From Roseibacillus sp. (GTDB lineage: Bacteria > Verrucomicrobiota > Verrucomicrobiia > Verrucomicrobiales > Akkermansiaceae): a stretch of 6,068 nt of DNA. This document shows positions 1 to 6,068 of this stretch, in pieces; position 1 is the first letter of the stretch; each line of letters opens with the position of its first letter. Both the position numbers and the translations under genes were made by a program. Location of the stretch: the NCBI GenBank assembly GCA_002729275.1, contig PBTP01000133.1, positions 1 to 6,068 of the forward strand, read 5' to 3'. The notes under the pieces are model-generated. The model worked only from the letters and a program-made list of their open reading frames with translations, was not told the DNA's origin and made no database searches.

Positions 1-297
1 CCCGGAACCGATATTCCCATGTGGTTTCGTCCCCTCAAGACGCTGGAGACCAGTGTGGTCTGTGCCCAGTTGTGTGGAGAGGGACATGGGGACATGGTTG
101 GAATAATGGAAATCGTGGGCAAGAGTGCCTTCAACTCCTGGGTGGAGGAGCAAAGCGGTGCTGCCTATACGCGCAACTCCAAGAATATGGATCCCGCCGA
201 CTCTGATGAGCAGGAGCCCTCGGAGGTATCTGCCGAGCCTGCCTCGGAAGCGGGAGAAGGGGACGATGAGTCCGCCGGCGGGGAAGTTACAGAGTGA
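1..297 (+). CDS. coxB: Cytochrome c oxidase subunit II, C-terminal part (5' end outside window)
   Basis: The reading frame is open from base 1 and ends at TGA 295-297, giving the last 98 residues. Subunit II holds the binuclear CuA centre, which takes electrons from cytochrome c (or a partner complex) and passes them to subunit I. It faces the periplasm. The CuA motif CAQLCGEGHGDM is at bases 61-96, with ligands Cys21, Cys25, His29 and Met32 of the fragment. Upstream PG..IPMWF and downstream F..W match the end of the cupredoxin fold; the first CuA histidine and the N-terminal membrane hairpin lie outside the window. The position usually held by Glu in CxExC is Gln23, as in Thermus ba3-type enzymes. 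After the domain comes a tail of about 36 residues with 14 acidic and no basic residues. No subunit I gene follows; radC does, so this is probably the last gene of its operon. The family call is firm; the oxidase subtype is not determined. Confidence 0.93.
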   Translation, partial: PGTDIPMWFRPLKTLETSVVCAQLCGEGHGDMVGIMEIVGKSAFNSWVEEQSGAAYTRNSKNMDPADSDEQEPSEVSAEPASEAGEGDDESAGGEVTE

Positions 298-429
298 CGT
301 CTCTGGTGGTTCCAGAAATGAGTAGGATCCCCTGAATGGGGTGGAGATGCTGCATGAGAGGCAAATTGCAGCTGCAAAACACAGGATAATTAACTGTTTA
401 AAAGAACATCTCTAGGCTGCCATTGTGAG
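298..429. other. Intergenic gap between coxB and radC
   Basis: These 132 bases have no credible gene. A small inverted repeat, CCCC TGAAT GGGG (329-341), could be a weak hairpin after coxB but no T-run follows it, so it is not a convincing terminator. A 12-base perfect palindrome, TTGCAGCTGCAA, is at 366-377. The A/T-rich stretch that follows contains GATAAT (385-390), a five-of-six match to a -10 box, but there is no good -35 at the normal distance. A radC promoter here is plausible but unproven. An in-frame stop (TAA 391-393) limits how far upstream radC could start. Confidence 0.5.
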
Positions 430-1152
430 ATGGCGATTAGTGACCTTCCCGATGGCGCGCGGCCCAGGGAGAAAATGGAAGCGGGGGGACCAGAGGTTCT
501 GACCGATGAGGAGTTGGTCGCGGTGTTCCTTAGAGTGGGGGTCAAGGGTCAGAGCGCGGTTGATCTAGGCCGAAAGTTGCTGGAAGAATACGGAAGCCTG
601 ATGGCCCTCGGAGGTCTTGGAGTGACGCAACTGTGCAGCCACCATGGTCTGGGAATAGCCAAGGCTGCCCAACTGGTAGCCTCATTCGAATTGGGAGCAC
701 GGGTTGCCCGTGAGAAAATGGTTCTAAAGCAACTGGATTGCCCGAGAGCTGTTTTCGGGATTTTCTTTCCTCAGGTCGGACACCTCCAGCACGAGACACT
801 CCGGATTGCCCTGATCGATGCTCGCCTGCGGCTTACCCGATCGCTTGTTCTCACCGAGGGGAGCTTGAGTGAGACAATTGCACACCCAAGGGATATCCTG
901 CATCCGGTTGTTCTCCATAAGGCTTACGGCTTTGTCCTGATTCATAACCATCCTTCAGGAGATTCTTCTCCGAGCAGAGCTGACCTGAAGCTGACTCAGC
1001 GGGTCGCTCGTGCCTCAGTCCTTCTAGGAGTCGACTTTCTTGATCACATAATTATCGGACGACCTGCCGAGAATCATGAGGGCTTCTTCTCTTTCAGGGA
1101 GGCCGGTTTATTGTCAGCGGTCTCCCTGTCAGAGGCCTCTCCGAGGACGTGA
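430..1152 (+). CDS. radC: RadC family protein (JAMM/MPN+ metalloprotease-like fold)
   Basis: This 240-residue protein is close to the usual RadC length (about 220-230). The N-terminal segment has the family signature RPREKM (11-16) followed by TDEELVAVFLRVG. A helix-hairpin-helix-like region, probably for DNA binding, is at about 58-92. The C-terminal JAB/JAMM domain has HNHPSG (His172, His174) and Ser182/Asp185 in PSRAD, the expected zinc ligands. Glu122 in HETLRIALID is the likely catalytic glutamate. DHIIIG (205-210) and SFREAGLL are also typical. All key residues are present, so the protein looks functional. RadC was once thought to be a DNA repair protein, but its biochemical role remains unsettled and it is often linked to mobile DNA. 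Here the neighbours are ordinary genes. The ATG at 430 fits the family N-terminus (DLP..RPREK); its ribosome site is weak (AGG 414-416, 13 bases upstream). It converges with oppC, leaving 26 bases and no clear terminator. Confidence 0.95.
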   Translation: MAISDLPDGARPREKMEAGGPEVLTDEELVAVFLRVGVKGQSAVDLGRKLLEEYGSLMALGGLGVTQLCSHHGLGIAKAAQLVASFELGARVAREKMVLKQLDCPRAVFGIFFPQVGHLQHETLRIALIDARLRLTRSLVLTEGSLSETIAHPRDILHPVVLHKAYGFVLIHNHPSGDSSPSRADLKLTQRVARASVLLGVDFLDHIIIGRPAENHEGFFSFREAGLLSAVSLSEASPRT

Positions 1153-1178
1153 GAATGATCTCGCGAGGATTGTAGAAT

Positions 1179-2177
1179 CTAATCCTTGGAGGCCTTGGGG
1201 TCCAAGGCGTCGCGCAGGCCATCGCCAAGGAAGTTCAAGGCGAAGAGAGTCAGGGTGAAAAAGATGCCAGGCAGGATGAGCAGTTGAGGGTTGGTCTCGA
1301 GATAATTGGCGCCTTCCTTGATCAGGATTCCCCAGGAACTGTTGGGAGATTCCACCCCGAGGCCCAGGTAGGAAAGGGTTGCCTCATACATGATGAAGCC
1401 AGGAACGGTGAGGGTCGCGTAGACTACGGTCGGTCCGAGGGTGTTGGGAATAATGTGACGGAAGAGCACCCGGAGCTTGGACAAGCCGAGGGAGGTAGCG
1501 GCCTCGACAAATTCCCGCTCTTTAAGGCTCAGGACTTGGGCCCGGACGATGCGGGCCAGTGTCAGCCAGCCGAACAGGCCGAGGGCAAAGAAGAGCGGAA
1601 GGACATTGGTAGCCCTGTTGGTGAACTCCTTGCTCCAGCCCCAGGTATCAACGATCCATTTTGAGGCATTTCCAGACCACTCCGAGAGCACCGCTTGTAG
1701 GACGATGACAACCATCAGGAAAGGAATAGACAGCAGCGTGTCTACGGTGCGCATCATGAGTGCATCAACACGTCCCCCATAAAATCCGGAGATCGCACCG
1801 TAGGCGACACCGATTGTGACTGCGACAAAAGTGGCGACCAGACCAACGAGGATGGATACCTGCCCGCCGTAGAGGATTCGGGAAAACAGATCCCGACCCA
1901 TGGCGTCGGTGCCCAGCCAGTGCTCGCCGGAGGGCGAGGCAAACTTATTAGTTAAATCCTGCTGAATGGGGTCCTTACACAACCACGCAAACCCGAAGCA
2001 GAGCAGGCAGGTGATGACGAAGAGAATCAGGCTGACAATCGCGACTTTGTTCTTGCCCATGCGGACCCAGGCGTCCCGCCACAGTGACGAACCAAGCTCA
2101 GCATGTAGGGACGAGTCATCGCGTTGGAAAGGATCTCGGTTCTCTGCGTTTTCGGTTCCTTGGGTTGCGGCAGTCAT
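1179..2177 (-). CDS. oppC: Oligopeptide ABC transporter permease OppC
   Basis: This 332-residue inner-membrane protein is one of the two pore subunits of an oligopeptide importer. It has a hydrophilic N-terminus, then SLWRDAW..M..NK (31-44) as in E. coli OppC, and a first membrane segment at about 45-65. LGTDAMGRDLFSR (88-100) is the hallmark of the OppC/DppC side. The cytoplasmic EAA loop that contacts the ATPase is at about 223-243 (EFVEAATSLGLS...HIIPN). The family-typical ending GDGLRDALDP is at 318-327. E. coli OppC is about 302 residues; the extra length here is an N-terminal extension plus about 25-30 residues at 163-192, probably a periplasmic loop. The start ATG is three bases after the oppB stop, so expression is probably by translational coupling, and no strong Shine-Dalgarno is seen. 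It is the last gene of the operon: no oppD/oppF follows. Calling it OppC rather than DppC rests on similarity to OppC along the whole length. Confidence 0.94.
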   Translation of the reverse strand: MTAATQGTENAENRDPFQRDDSSLHAELGSSLWRDAWVRMGKNKVAIVSLILFVITCLLCFGFAWLCKDPIQQDLTNKFASPSGEHWLGTDAMGRDLFSRILYGGQVSILVGLVATFVAVTIGVAYGAISGFYGGRVDALMMRTVDTLLSIPFLMVVIVLQAVLSEWSGNASKWIVDTWGWSKEFTNRATNVLPLFFALGLFGWLTLARIVRAQVLSLKEREFVEAATSLGLSKLRVLFRHIIPNTLGPTVVYATLTVPGFIMYEATLSYLGLGVESPNSSWGILIKEGANYLETNPQLLILPGIFFTLTLFALNFLGDGLRDALDPKASKD

Positions 2178-2180
2178 TTG

Positions 2181-3113
2181 TTATTTGGAGGAGTCTCCGG
2201 TAATGCGTACCCGCGGGTCGAGAATGCCGGTCAGGAGATCGGCGGCAAGGTTCATGATCACGATTAAAACACCAAAGAAGAGGGCTACTCCGAGGAGAAG
2301 GAATTCATCTCGCGAGATAACGGCATTCACGAAATGCTGGCCCATGCCCGGGACCTGGAAGATGGTCTCGACGATGAAGGATCCGCTGATCAGGGCAGCA
2401 AAGGCTGGCCCAATGAATGCCACAGAGGGGAGGATTCCCCCGCGGAGGGCATGGCGCATGATGACCTTGCTCGCTGGAATGCCCTTGGCGCGTGCTGTGC
2501 GGATGTAATCCTGAGAAAGGATCTCGAGCATTCCGCCCCGGGTCAGGCGGGCAAGATAGGCCGCGGTGGAGAGTCCCAAGGTAATGGCCGGCAGCAGAAT
2601 GTCCTGCGGGTTGCCCCAGCCGGCGACCTTGATTCCCGGAAGATTGGCGGCGATAAAAATTTGAAGCAGGGGACCAATGGTGAATGCCGGGACACAGATG
2701 CCGACCATAGCAATGGTCATGCCCCCCCAGTCCACCCAGCTGTTCTTGCGGACTGCGGAGATAATACCGATGGGAACACCGATGCAGATGGCGATGCCAA
2801 GAGCGCTAAGACCAAGAATAACGGACACCTTGAAGGACTGGGAGATGATGTCCTTGACCGGCCGGCCCTTGCTGGTGGAGACCGCTAATGAGCCCTCGGT
2901 AATGATGTTTTTCGGATAGATGAGATATTGGTGAAGAAGGGGTTTATCGAGTCCGTAGAGAGCACGCTGATAGGACTTGGATTCCTCGGAGAGATTTTTT
3001 TCTGTAGTGAAAGGTTCTCCCGGCATGGCCTTGGCCAGGAAGAAGGTGATCGTGTAGAGGGCGAAGAGAACAAACAGGCCCTGAAGGAGTCGGCTGGCAA
3101 TAAAACGAAGCAT
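2181..3113 (-). CDS. oppB: Oligopeptide ABC transporter permease OppB
   Basis: This 310-residue protein, against 306 in E. coli, is the second pore subunit. The first membrane segment is at about 8-28, followed by the conserved MPGEPF (30-35) at its periplasmic end. A periplasmic stretch comes next, in which EGSLAVS (73-79) replaces the usual GDFG-type motif, and then about five further membrane segments. The EAA loop is at about 203-223 (YIRTARAKGIPASKVIMRHAL, one turn of which docks the ATPase). GSFIVETIFQVPGMGQ and the ending LDPRVR are typical of OppB/DppB. Similarity to OppB runs end to end and is better than to DppB. The start ATG overlaps the oppA stop by one base (TGATG on the minus strand) and has no separate ribosome site. 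This implies translational coupling to oppA, and the protein should pair with OppC just downstream. No anomaly is seen. Confidence 0.95.
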   Translation of the reverse strand: MLRFIASRLLQGLFVLFALYTITFFLAKAMPGEPFTTEKNLSEESKSYQRALYGLDKPLLHQYLIYPKNIITEGSLAVSTSKGRPVKDIISQSFKVSVILGLSALGIAICIGVPIGIISAVRKNSWVDWGGMTIAMVGICVPAFTIGPLLQIFIAANLPGIKVAGWGNPQDILLPAITLGLSTAAYLARLTRGGMLEILSQDYIRTARAKGIPASKVIMRHALRGGILPSVAFIGPAFAALISGSFIVETIFQVPGMGQHFVNAVISRDEFLLLGVALFFGVLIVIMNLAADLLTGILDPRVRITGDSSK

Positions 3114-5017
3114 CAGCGAACGGGGTTCTGCAATGAAAGGTTCCGGCTTCGGTCAAGCTGGAGGAATTTGTAGGGATGGTTGTCCAGGATCAGGGGATCC
3201 CAGCCCTTGACGTCGGGGTGAATGAGGTAGTTGCGCGTATACCAGTAGAGGGGAAGGATGGGGCTTTCGGAGAGGAATAAAGCTTCAGCCTCCTCCAGCA
3301 CCCGGTATCGAGCCTGCGGGTCACCCGTGTTGCCGGCTTTTTTCAAGAGGGCTTCAAACTCCTCATTGTGCCAGCCGGTGCGGTTGTTGCCGCCGTCCTT
3401 CATCCACATGTCCAAAAAGGTCAGCGGGTCCAGGTAATCGCCGATCCAGCCCCCCGCCGCCAAGCCGTAGTCCTTTTCGAACATGGTGGTAATATAGGAG
3501 GTCCACTCCATCTGCTTGATTCGGATACTCACTCCGAGATTGTCCTTCCACATCGCCTGCAGTGCCTCGGCGTTGGCTTTGGAAGTCTCCTTGTCGGTGG
3601 TAAGGAACTCGATTTCGGGCATTCCTTCTCCTCCGGGATAGCCGGCCTCGGCGAGTAATCGGCGGGCGCCCTCCGGGTCAAATCCGACAGTCTTGGCTGG
3701 CTGGTATTCACCAAAGGGAGGGACTAGGCCTCCTGCTGGTTTCTGGCCGCCTTTCAGGACGTTGGTAATCAGGGACTGCTGGTCAATCGCCTTGGAGAAG
3801 GCCATGCGTACGCGTGGATCGGTAAAGGGTTCGCGGGTGACATTCGCCCGAATGAAGTAGGTTCCCAGATAAAGCTCGTTACGAACCTGGTCAGGATAGC
3901 GCTCCCGGGCATATTCTATCAATTCAGGGGCTAGGGAGTAGGTGACATGCATCTGGCCGTCAAAATACATCCGATCCTCAGTGTAGAGGTTTGAGATCGG
4001 CAGGTAGCGAATTCCATTGAGGCCAACATTAGAACTGTCCCAGTAGCGTGGGTTGCGCTCTACCTGAATATGGTCATTGAACTTCCAGGAGGTGAGAATG
4101 AAGGCCCCGTTACTGACGATGTTCTTCGGTTTGGTCCAATCGGTGAAGCGGTCACCGATTCTTCCGTGTTCAAGGATGCTGTGTTTAGGGACTGGATACC
4201 AGGTGTAGTGTTTGGTGATCTCGGGAAGGAAGGCGATTGGGGAGTTGAGTTTCACCTTCAAGGTATGGGGATCAGGGGCCGTGGCTCCAAAATCAATCAG
4301 GTCCCAGAGTCCTTTGCCACTTTCCGCGAATTCGAGGTTTTTTTGAATCAGGATTTCACGCACCTCGGGGCTCACGTCTTCCGGCCATTGAAACAAGTCC
4401 GGGTCTGACTTCAGGGCCCTGATCTGCTCGACCTTCAGGTGGTCGAGTCCTTTCTTGTTGAATTTGGTTTTCCCGTTTTCATTCGGGCCGAAGTCGACTT
4501 TCTTTAGCTTTTCCCACGGCACAGGAAAGGATTCATCATTGCGGCAGGTGAGGTAGGAGCGCTGCGACTTGTGGTAGGATTCCGCATCTCTGATGTAGTA
4601 GAGCATGAAAGAGTAATCCGATGCCAGGGACGGGCTGAGAATACGGCGGAAGGAGAAGAGGAAATCCTCAGCGGTCAGAGGGGTGCCGTCTGACCATCTA
4701 GCGTCTTTACGCAATTCGAAGACCCACTCATCAGGTTTTTCCGGGTCAGTTGGATACCATTTTTCTGCCACTCCCGGAACTGCCACTCCGTCTTTCGAAG
4801 GATGGCCTACCACCAGTCCCTCAAAAAGAGCTCTGATGATGTTGCTCTCGAGGACCCCGCTGACAATATGCGGATCCAAGCCCTTTGGTTCGGAAGTGTT
4901 GCCCATGATCAGGATGCCTTCTCTGGTGGCGCGATCGACGGCGGTCTCTCCCTGCTTACAAGCTCCCGTGAAAAGGGAGGCTGTCAGAAGGCAAAGGATC
5001 GTGATGGTACGCATCAT
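3113..5017 (-). CDS. oppA: Oligopeptide-binding lipoprotein OppA (SBP family 5), extended form
   Basis: This is the extracytoplasmic receptor of the importer, first gene of oppABC. The signal peptide has a short basic start, a hydrophobic core and lipobox-like TGAC ending at Cys20, so it is predicted to be lipid-anchored; E. coli OppA is instead soluble. Family features are LDPH near residue 47, WVFELRKDARWSDGTPLTAEDF (98-119, the family signature), NGAF...ERNPRYWD (303-327), YLPIS (338-342) and FTDPRVRMAFSKAIDQ. GGWIGDYLDP (522-531) contains Asp527, which aligns with the OppA aspartate that binds the peptide N-terminus; this supports peptide as ligand. It is 634 residues, much longer than E. 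coli OppA (543 with signal). Most of the excess is a charged segment of about 85-90 residues at about 150-240. The protein begins Met-Met; GAAAG at 5028-5024 lies 6 bases before the first ATG and is a weak ribosome site. A nickel or other solute is possible but less likely. Confidence 0.93.
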   Translation of the reverse strand: MMRTITILCLLTASLFTGACKQGETAVDRATREGILIMGNTSEPKGLDPHIVSGVLESNIIRALFEGLVVGHPSKDGVAVPGVAEKWYPTDPEKPDEWVFELRKDARWSDGTPLTAEDFLFSFRRILSPSLASDYSFMLYYIRDAESYHKSQRSYLTCRNDESFPVPWEKLKKVDFGPNENGKTKFNKKGLDHLKVEQIRALKSDPDLFQWPEDVSPEVREILIQKNLEFAESGKGLWDLIDFGATAPDPHTLKVKLNSPIAFLPEITKHYTWYPVPKHSILEHGRIGDRFTDWTKPKNIVSNGAFILTSWKFNDHIQVERNPRYWDSSNVGLNGIRYLPISNLYTEDRMYFDGQMHVTYSLAPELIEYARERYPDQVRNELYLGTYFIRANVTREPFTDPRVRMAFSKAIDQQSLITNVLKGGQKPAGGLVPPFGEYQPAKTVGFDPEGARRLLAEAGYPGGEGMPEIEFLTTDKETSKANAEALQAMWKDNLGVSIRIKQMEWTSYITTMFEKDYGLAAGGWIGDYLDPLTFLDMWMKDGGNNRTGWHNEEFEALLKKAGNTGDPQARYRVLEEAEALFLSESPILPLYWYTRNYLIHPDVKGWDPLILDNHPYKFLQLDRSRNLSLQNPVR

Positions 5018-5222
5018 TAGAAACTTTCAACCGTGTTTGTGGGAAGCCGTTTGGGCGCGGCAGGGTATCGAGAGCGCGCTCAGTAGATCAGGGGCGTGGG
5101 GAGCGAGCGCGGGCATCAGGGATACGATGCAACGGATCTCCCCCTCTTGGCAAAGCTCTTTGCGGGATCGGCTGCTTTTTTAACGAATTACAGGTCCTTG
5201 TGAGGATGAATAACCCGCAGGC

Positions 5223-5250
5223 TTGATTCGTTCCAAGTGGAGGCTAGAAC
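5223..5250 (+). promoter_or_regulatory. Weak candidate promoter for the YejB-like gene
   Basis: TTGATT (5223-5228) and TAGAAC (5245-5250) are separated by 16 bases and each match the sigma-70 consensus at four of six positions. They lie 34 bases before the start codon at 5284. Matches of this quality occur often by chance, so this is a suggestion only. Confidence 0.2.
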
Positions 5251-5270
5251 GGGGTGGGTTCCTGCTCTTC

Positions 5271-5274
5271 GAGG
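5271..5274 (+). promoter_or_regulatory. Ribosome binding site of the YejB-like gene
   Basis: GAGG lies nine bases before the ATG at 5284. It is the clearest Shine-Dalgarno in the window and supports that start codon over later in-frame methionines such as the one at 5344. Confidence 0.6.
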
Positions 5275-5283
5275 CTCTTTTCC

Positions 5284-6068
5284 ATGAAGGTTTATTTTCT
5301 CCGGCGTCTACTTCTGGTTCCTGTGACGCTGCTCGGGATTACGATGCTGGTTTTCATTCTGATGCGGGCTGCCCCGGGCGGACCAGTGCAGAGGGACCTC
5401 CGGGAAATGAGTAATGCGGCGGCTGGCGAGCAGGGCGGAACCTCAGGGATGAGAGAGTCGGAGGGAGCGGCGATCACGCCCATTCAGCTTTTTGAAATTG
5501 AGGAGAGGCACCGGAGGGAAAAGGGTACTTGGAGGTCTTACCTTGAGTGGCTGGGTGTAGTGCCTCGGGACCTCGAGCGAACAGCCCGGAGCTTCAACGA
5601 AGAGGAGACGAAAGTTTCGATCCAGATTCCAGGAATGAACATGGATGCAGATATAGTCAAGAAGGAGGATGGGAGCGTCGAACTCAGGCCTTCGGATGAC
5701 CTGTCCGACGTCCAGAAGGCTATCGTCACAGACAGGATTGATGAATATGACTGGAAAGCGCGAGTAGTCGGGGTCGCGGAGCTGAGGAAGCGATGGAAAA
5801 GAAATTCGGGAGGATTAGAACTCCCCGATGCGGGAAGTCTTCAGGAGCGGGCCGTGCTCTTCCAGTCTGGTCATGATGGGCTGTTGCAGGGAAGTCTGGG
5901 GAAATCCGATAAGTATAACGACCCTGTGATAAGCCTAGTGCGTGAACGTATTCCGATTTCTCTCTTCTATGGAGTGATTTCAATGATCCTGATCTACGGA
6001 ATCTGTATCCCTTTGGGGATTGTTAAGGCGATCAAGCATCGCACTTGGCTGGATAACGTTTCATCCAT
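5284..6068 (+). CDS. yejB: YejB-like peptide ABC transporter permease with large periplasmic insertion (3' end outside window)
   Basis: The frame is open from ATG 5284 to the window end, giving 261 residues without a stop. The N-terminus (FLRRLLLVPVTLLGITMLVF, then APGGP at 34-38) matches the first membrane segment of the OppB/YejB family; APGGP is especially YejB-like. The end of the fragment (RERIPISL, then a second membrane segment at about 226-245, IPLGI.KA, W.D..SS) also aligns with E. coli YejB. The protein is therefore probably one pore subunit of an oligopeptide or microcin C-type importer. In E. coli YejB, membrane segments 1 and 2 are separated by roughly 110 residues; here it is about 190. 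YLEWLG (86-91) and GLLQGSLGKS (199-208) look like the usual YxxxLW..GDFG.S region split apart, with about 107 charged, hydrophilic residues inserted between them. The EAA loop is beyond the window. It is divergent from oppABC, and partner permease and ATPase genes would be expected downstream. Calling it YejB rather than a general OppB homologue is moderately sure. Confidence 0.85.
   Translation, partial: MKVYFLRRLLLVPVTLLGITMLVFILMRAAPGGPVQRDLREMSNAAAGEQGGTSGMRESEGAAITPIQLFEIEERHRREKGTWRSYLEWLGVVPRDLERTARSFNEEETKVSIQIPGMNMDADIVKKEDGSVELRPSDDLSDVQKAIVTDRIDEYDWKARVVGVAELRKRWKRNSGGLELPDAGSLQERAVLFQSGHDGLLQGSLGKSDKYNDPVISLVRERIPISLFYGVISMILIYGICIPLGIVKAIKHRTWLDNVSS

Larger units (their letters stand above)
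5018..5283. promoter_or_regulatory. Divergent intergenic region between oppA and the YejB-like permease gene
   Basis: These 266 bases must hold the promoters for both oppABC (minus) and the rightward permease gene, unless an upstream start is used. No credible gene is seen. Possible control elements are a 10-base palindrome GAGCGCGCTC (5072-5081), an inverted repeat GCATC-8-GATGC (5113-5130), and a larger imperfect hairpin at 5135-5169 (outer GATC..CC/GGGATC, inner GCAAA/TTTGC) followed six bases later by six T (5176-5181). TTGGCA/TTGCCA at 5147-5153 resembles a -35 box on both strands but lacks a good -10 at normal spacing. The region's regulatory role is inferred from position; none of these sites is matched to a known regulator. 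Confidence 0.6.

Noticed and set aside
366..377. TTGCAGCTGCAA palindrome as a radC operator
   Set aside because: A single short palindrome without a clear promoter or a known regulator match. It does not resemble the LexA boxes I know. Noted in the intergenic entry only.
430..1152. radC as a sign of a mobile element or anti-restriction island
   Set aside because: RadC-like genes do occur on mobile DNA, but here the protein is full length with all motifs, and its neighbours are respiratory and transport genes. No integrase, transposase, terminal repeat or tRNA is present.
1160..1167. CTCGCGAG palindrome between radC and oppC as a bidirectional terminator
   Set aside because: Eight bases with no room for a loop and no T-run on either strand. 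Too weak to call.
1184..1207. Perfect 7-base inverted repeat CCTTGGA/TCCAAGG as a terminator for oppC
   Set aside because: It lies inside the last codons of oppC, upstream of the stop, and no T-run follows on either strand. It is most likely a by-product of coding sequence.
1284..1664. Plus-strand open frame of 126 codons
   Set aside because: It is antisense to oppC, has no recognisable protein features, and is a shadow of high-GC coding on the other strand.
2334..2888. Plus-strand open frame of 184 codons
   Set aside because: It is antisense to oppB, and its composition (Asp, Gly, His, Asn rich) is typical of a reverse-frame shadow of membrane-protein codons.
4683..5183. Plus-strand open frame of 166 codons reaching into the intergenic region
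   Set aside because: Most of it is antisense to the start of oppA, with no family resemblance and no ribosome site of note.
5206..5226. Six-codon leader peptide (ATG to TGA) before the YejB-like gene
   Set aside because: The GAGG-like sequence is directly next to the ATG, so spacing is wrong for initiation, and there is no run of regulatory codons.

Overview
The window looks like ordinary chromosome of a Gram-negative, aerobically respiring bacterium. It carries the end of a copper-A cytochrome oxidase subunit, a housekeeping-type RadC protein, and two neighbouring peptide importers, one with a lipoprotein binding protein. Moderate-to-high GC, weak Shine-Dalgarno sites and the extra-long OppA and permease proteins remind me of Verrucomicrobiota (possibly Opitutae). 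That placement is an inference from pattern memory and should be treated as tentative.

Layout. Positions 1-297 (+) hold the C-terminal 98 codons of cytochrome c oxidase subunit II, with the CuA motif and an acidic tail. Positions 298-429 are a short non-coding gap. Positions 430-1152 (+) encode a complete RadC. It converges, with a 26-base gap, on a tightly packed minus-strand operon transcribed from right to left: oppA (5017-3113), oppB (3113-2181) and oppC (2177-1179). The oppA stop and oppB start share one base, and oppB and oppC are three bases apart. Positions 5018-5283 are a divergent intergenic region. From 5284 (+) to the end of the window runs a second, YejB-like peptide permease, cut off by the window edge.

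How the genes work together. OppA would capture oligopeptides in the periplasm and deliver them to the OppB/OppC membrane pore. No OppD/OppF ATPase gene follows oppC, because radC lies there in the opposite orientation. The ATPases must therefore be elsewhere, possibly downstream of the divergent YejB-like gene. The most distinctive features are two extracytoplasmic insertions: about 85-90 residues in OppA, and about 110 residues between membrane segments 1 and 2 of the YejB-like permease. I found no mobile element, CRISPR array, tRNA or rRNA, and no convincing evidence of a wholly new system.
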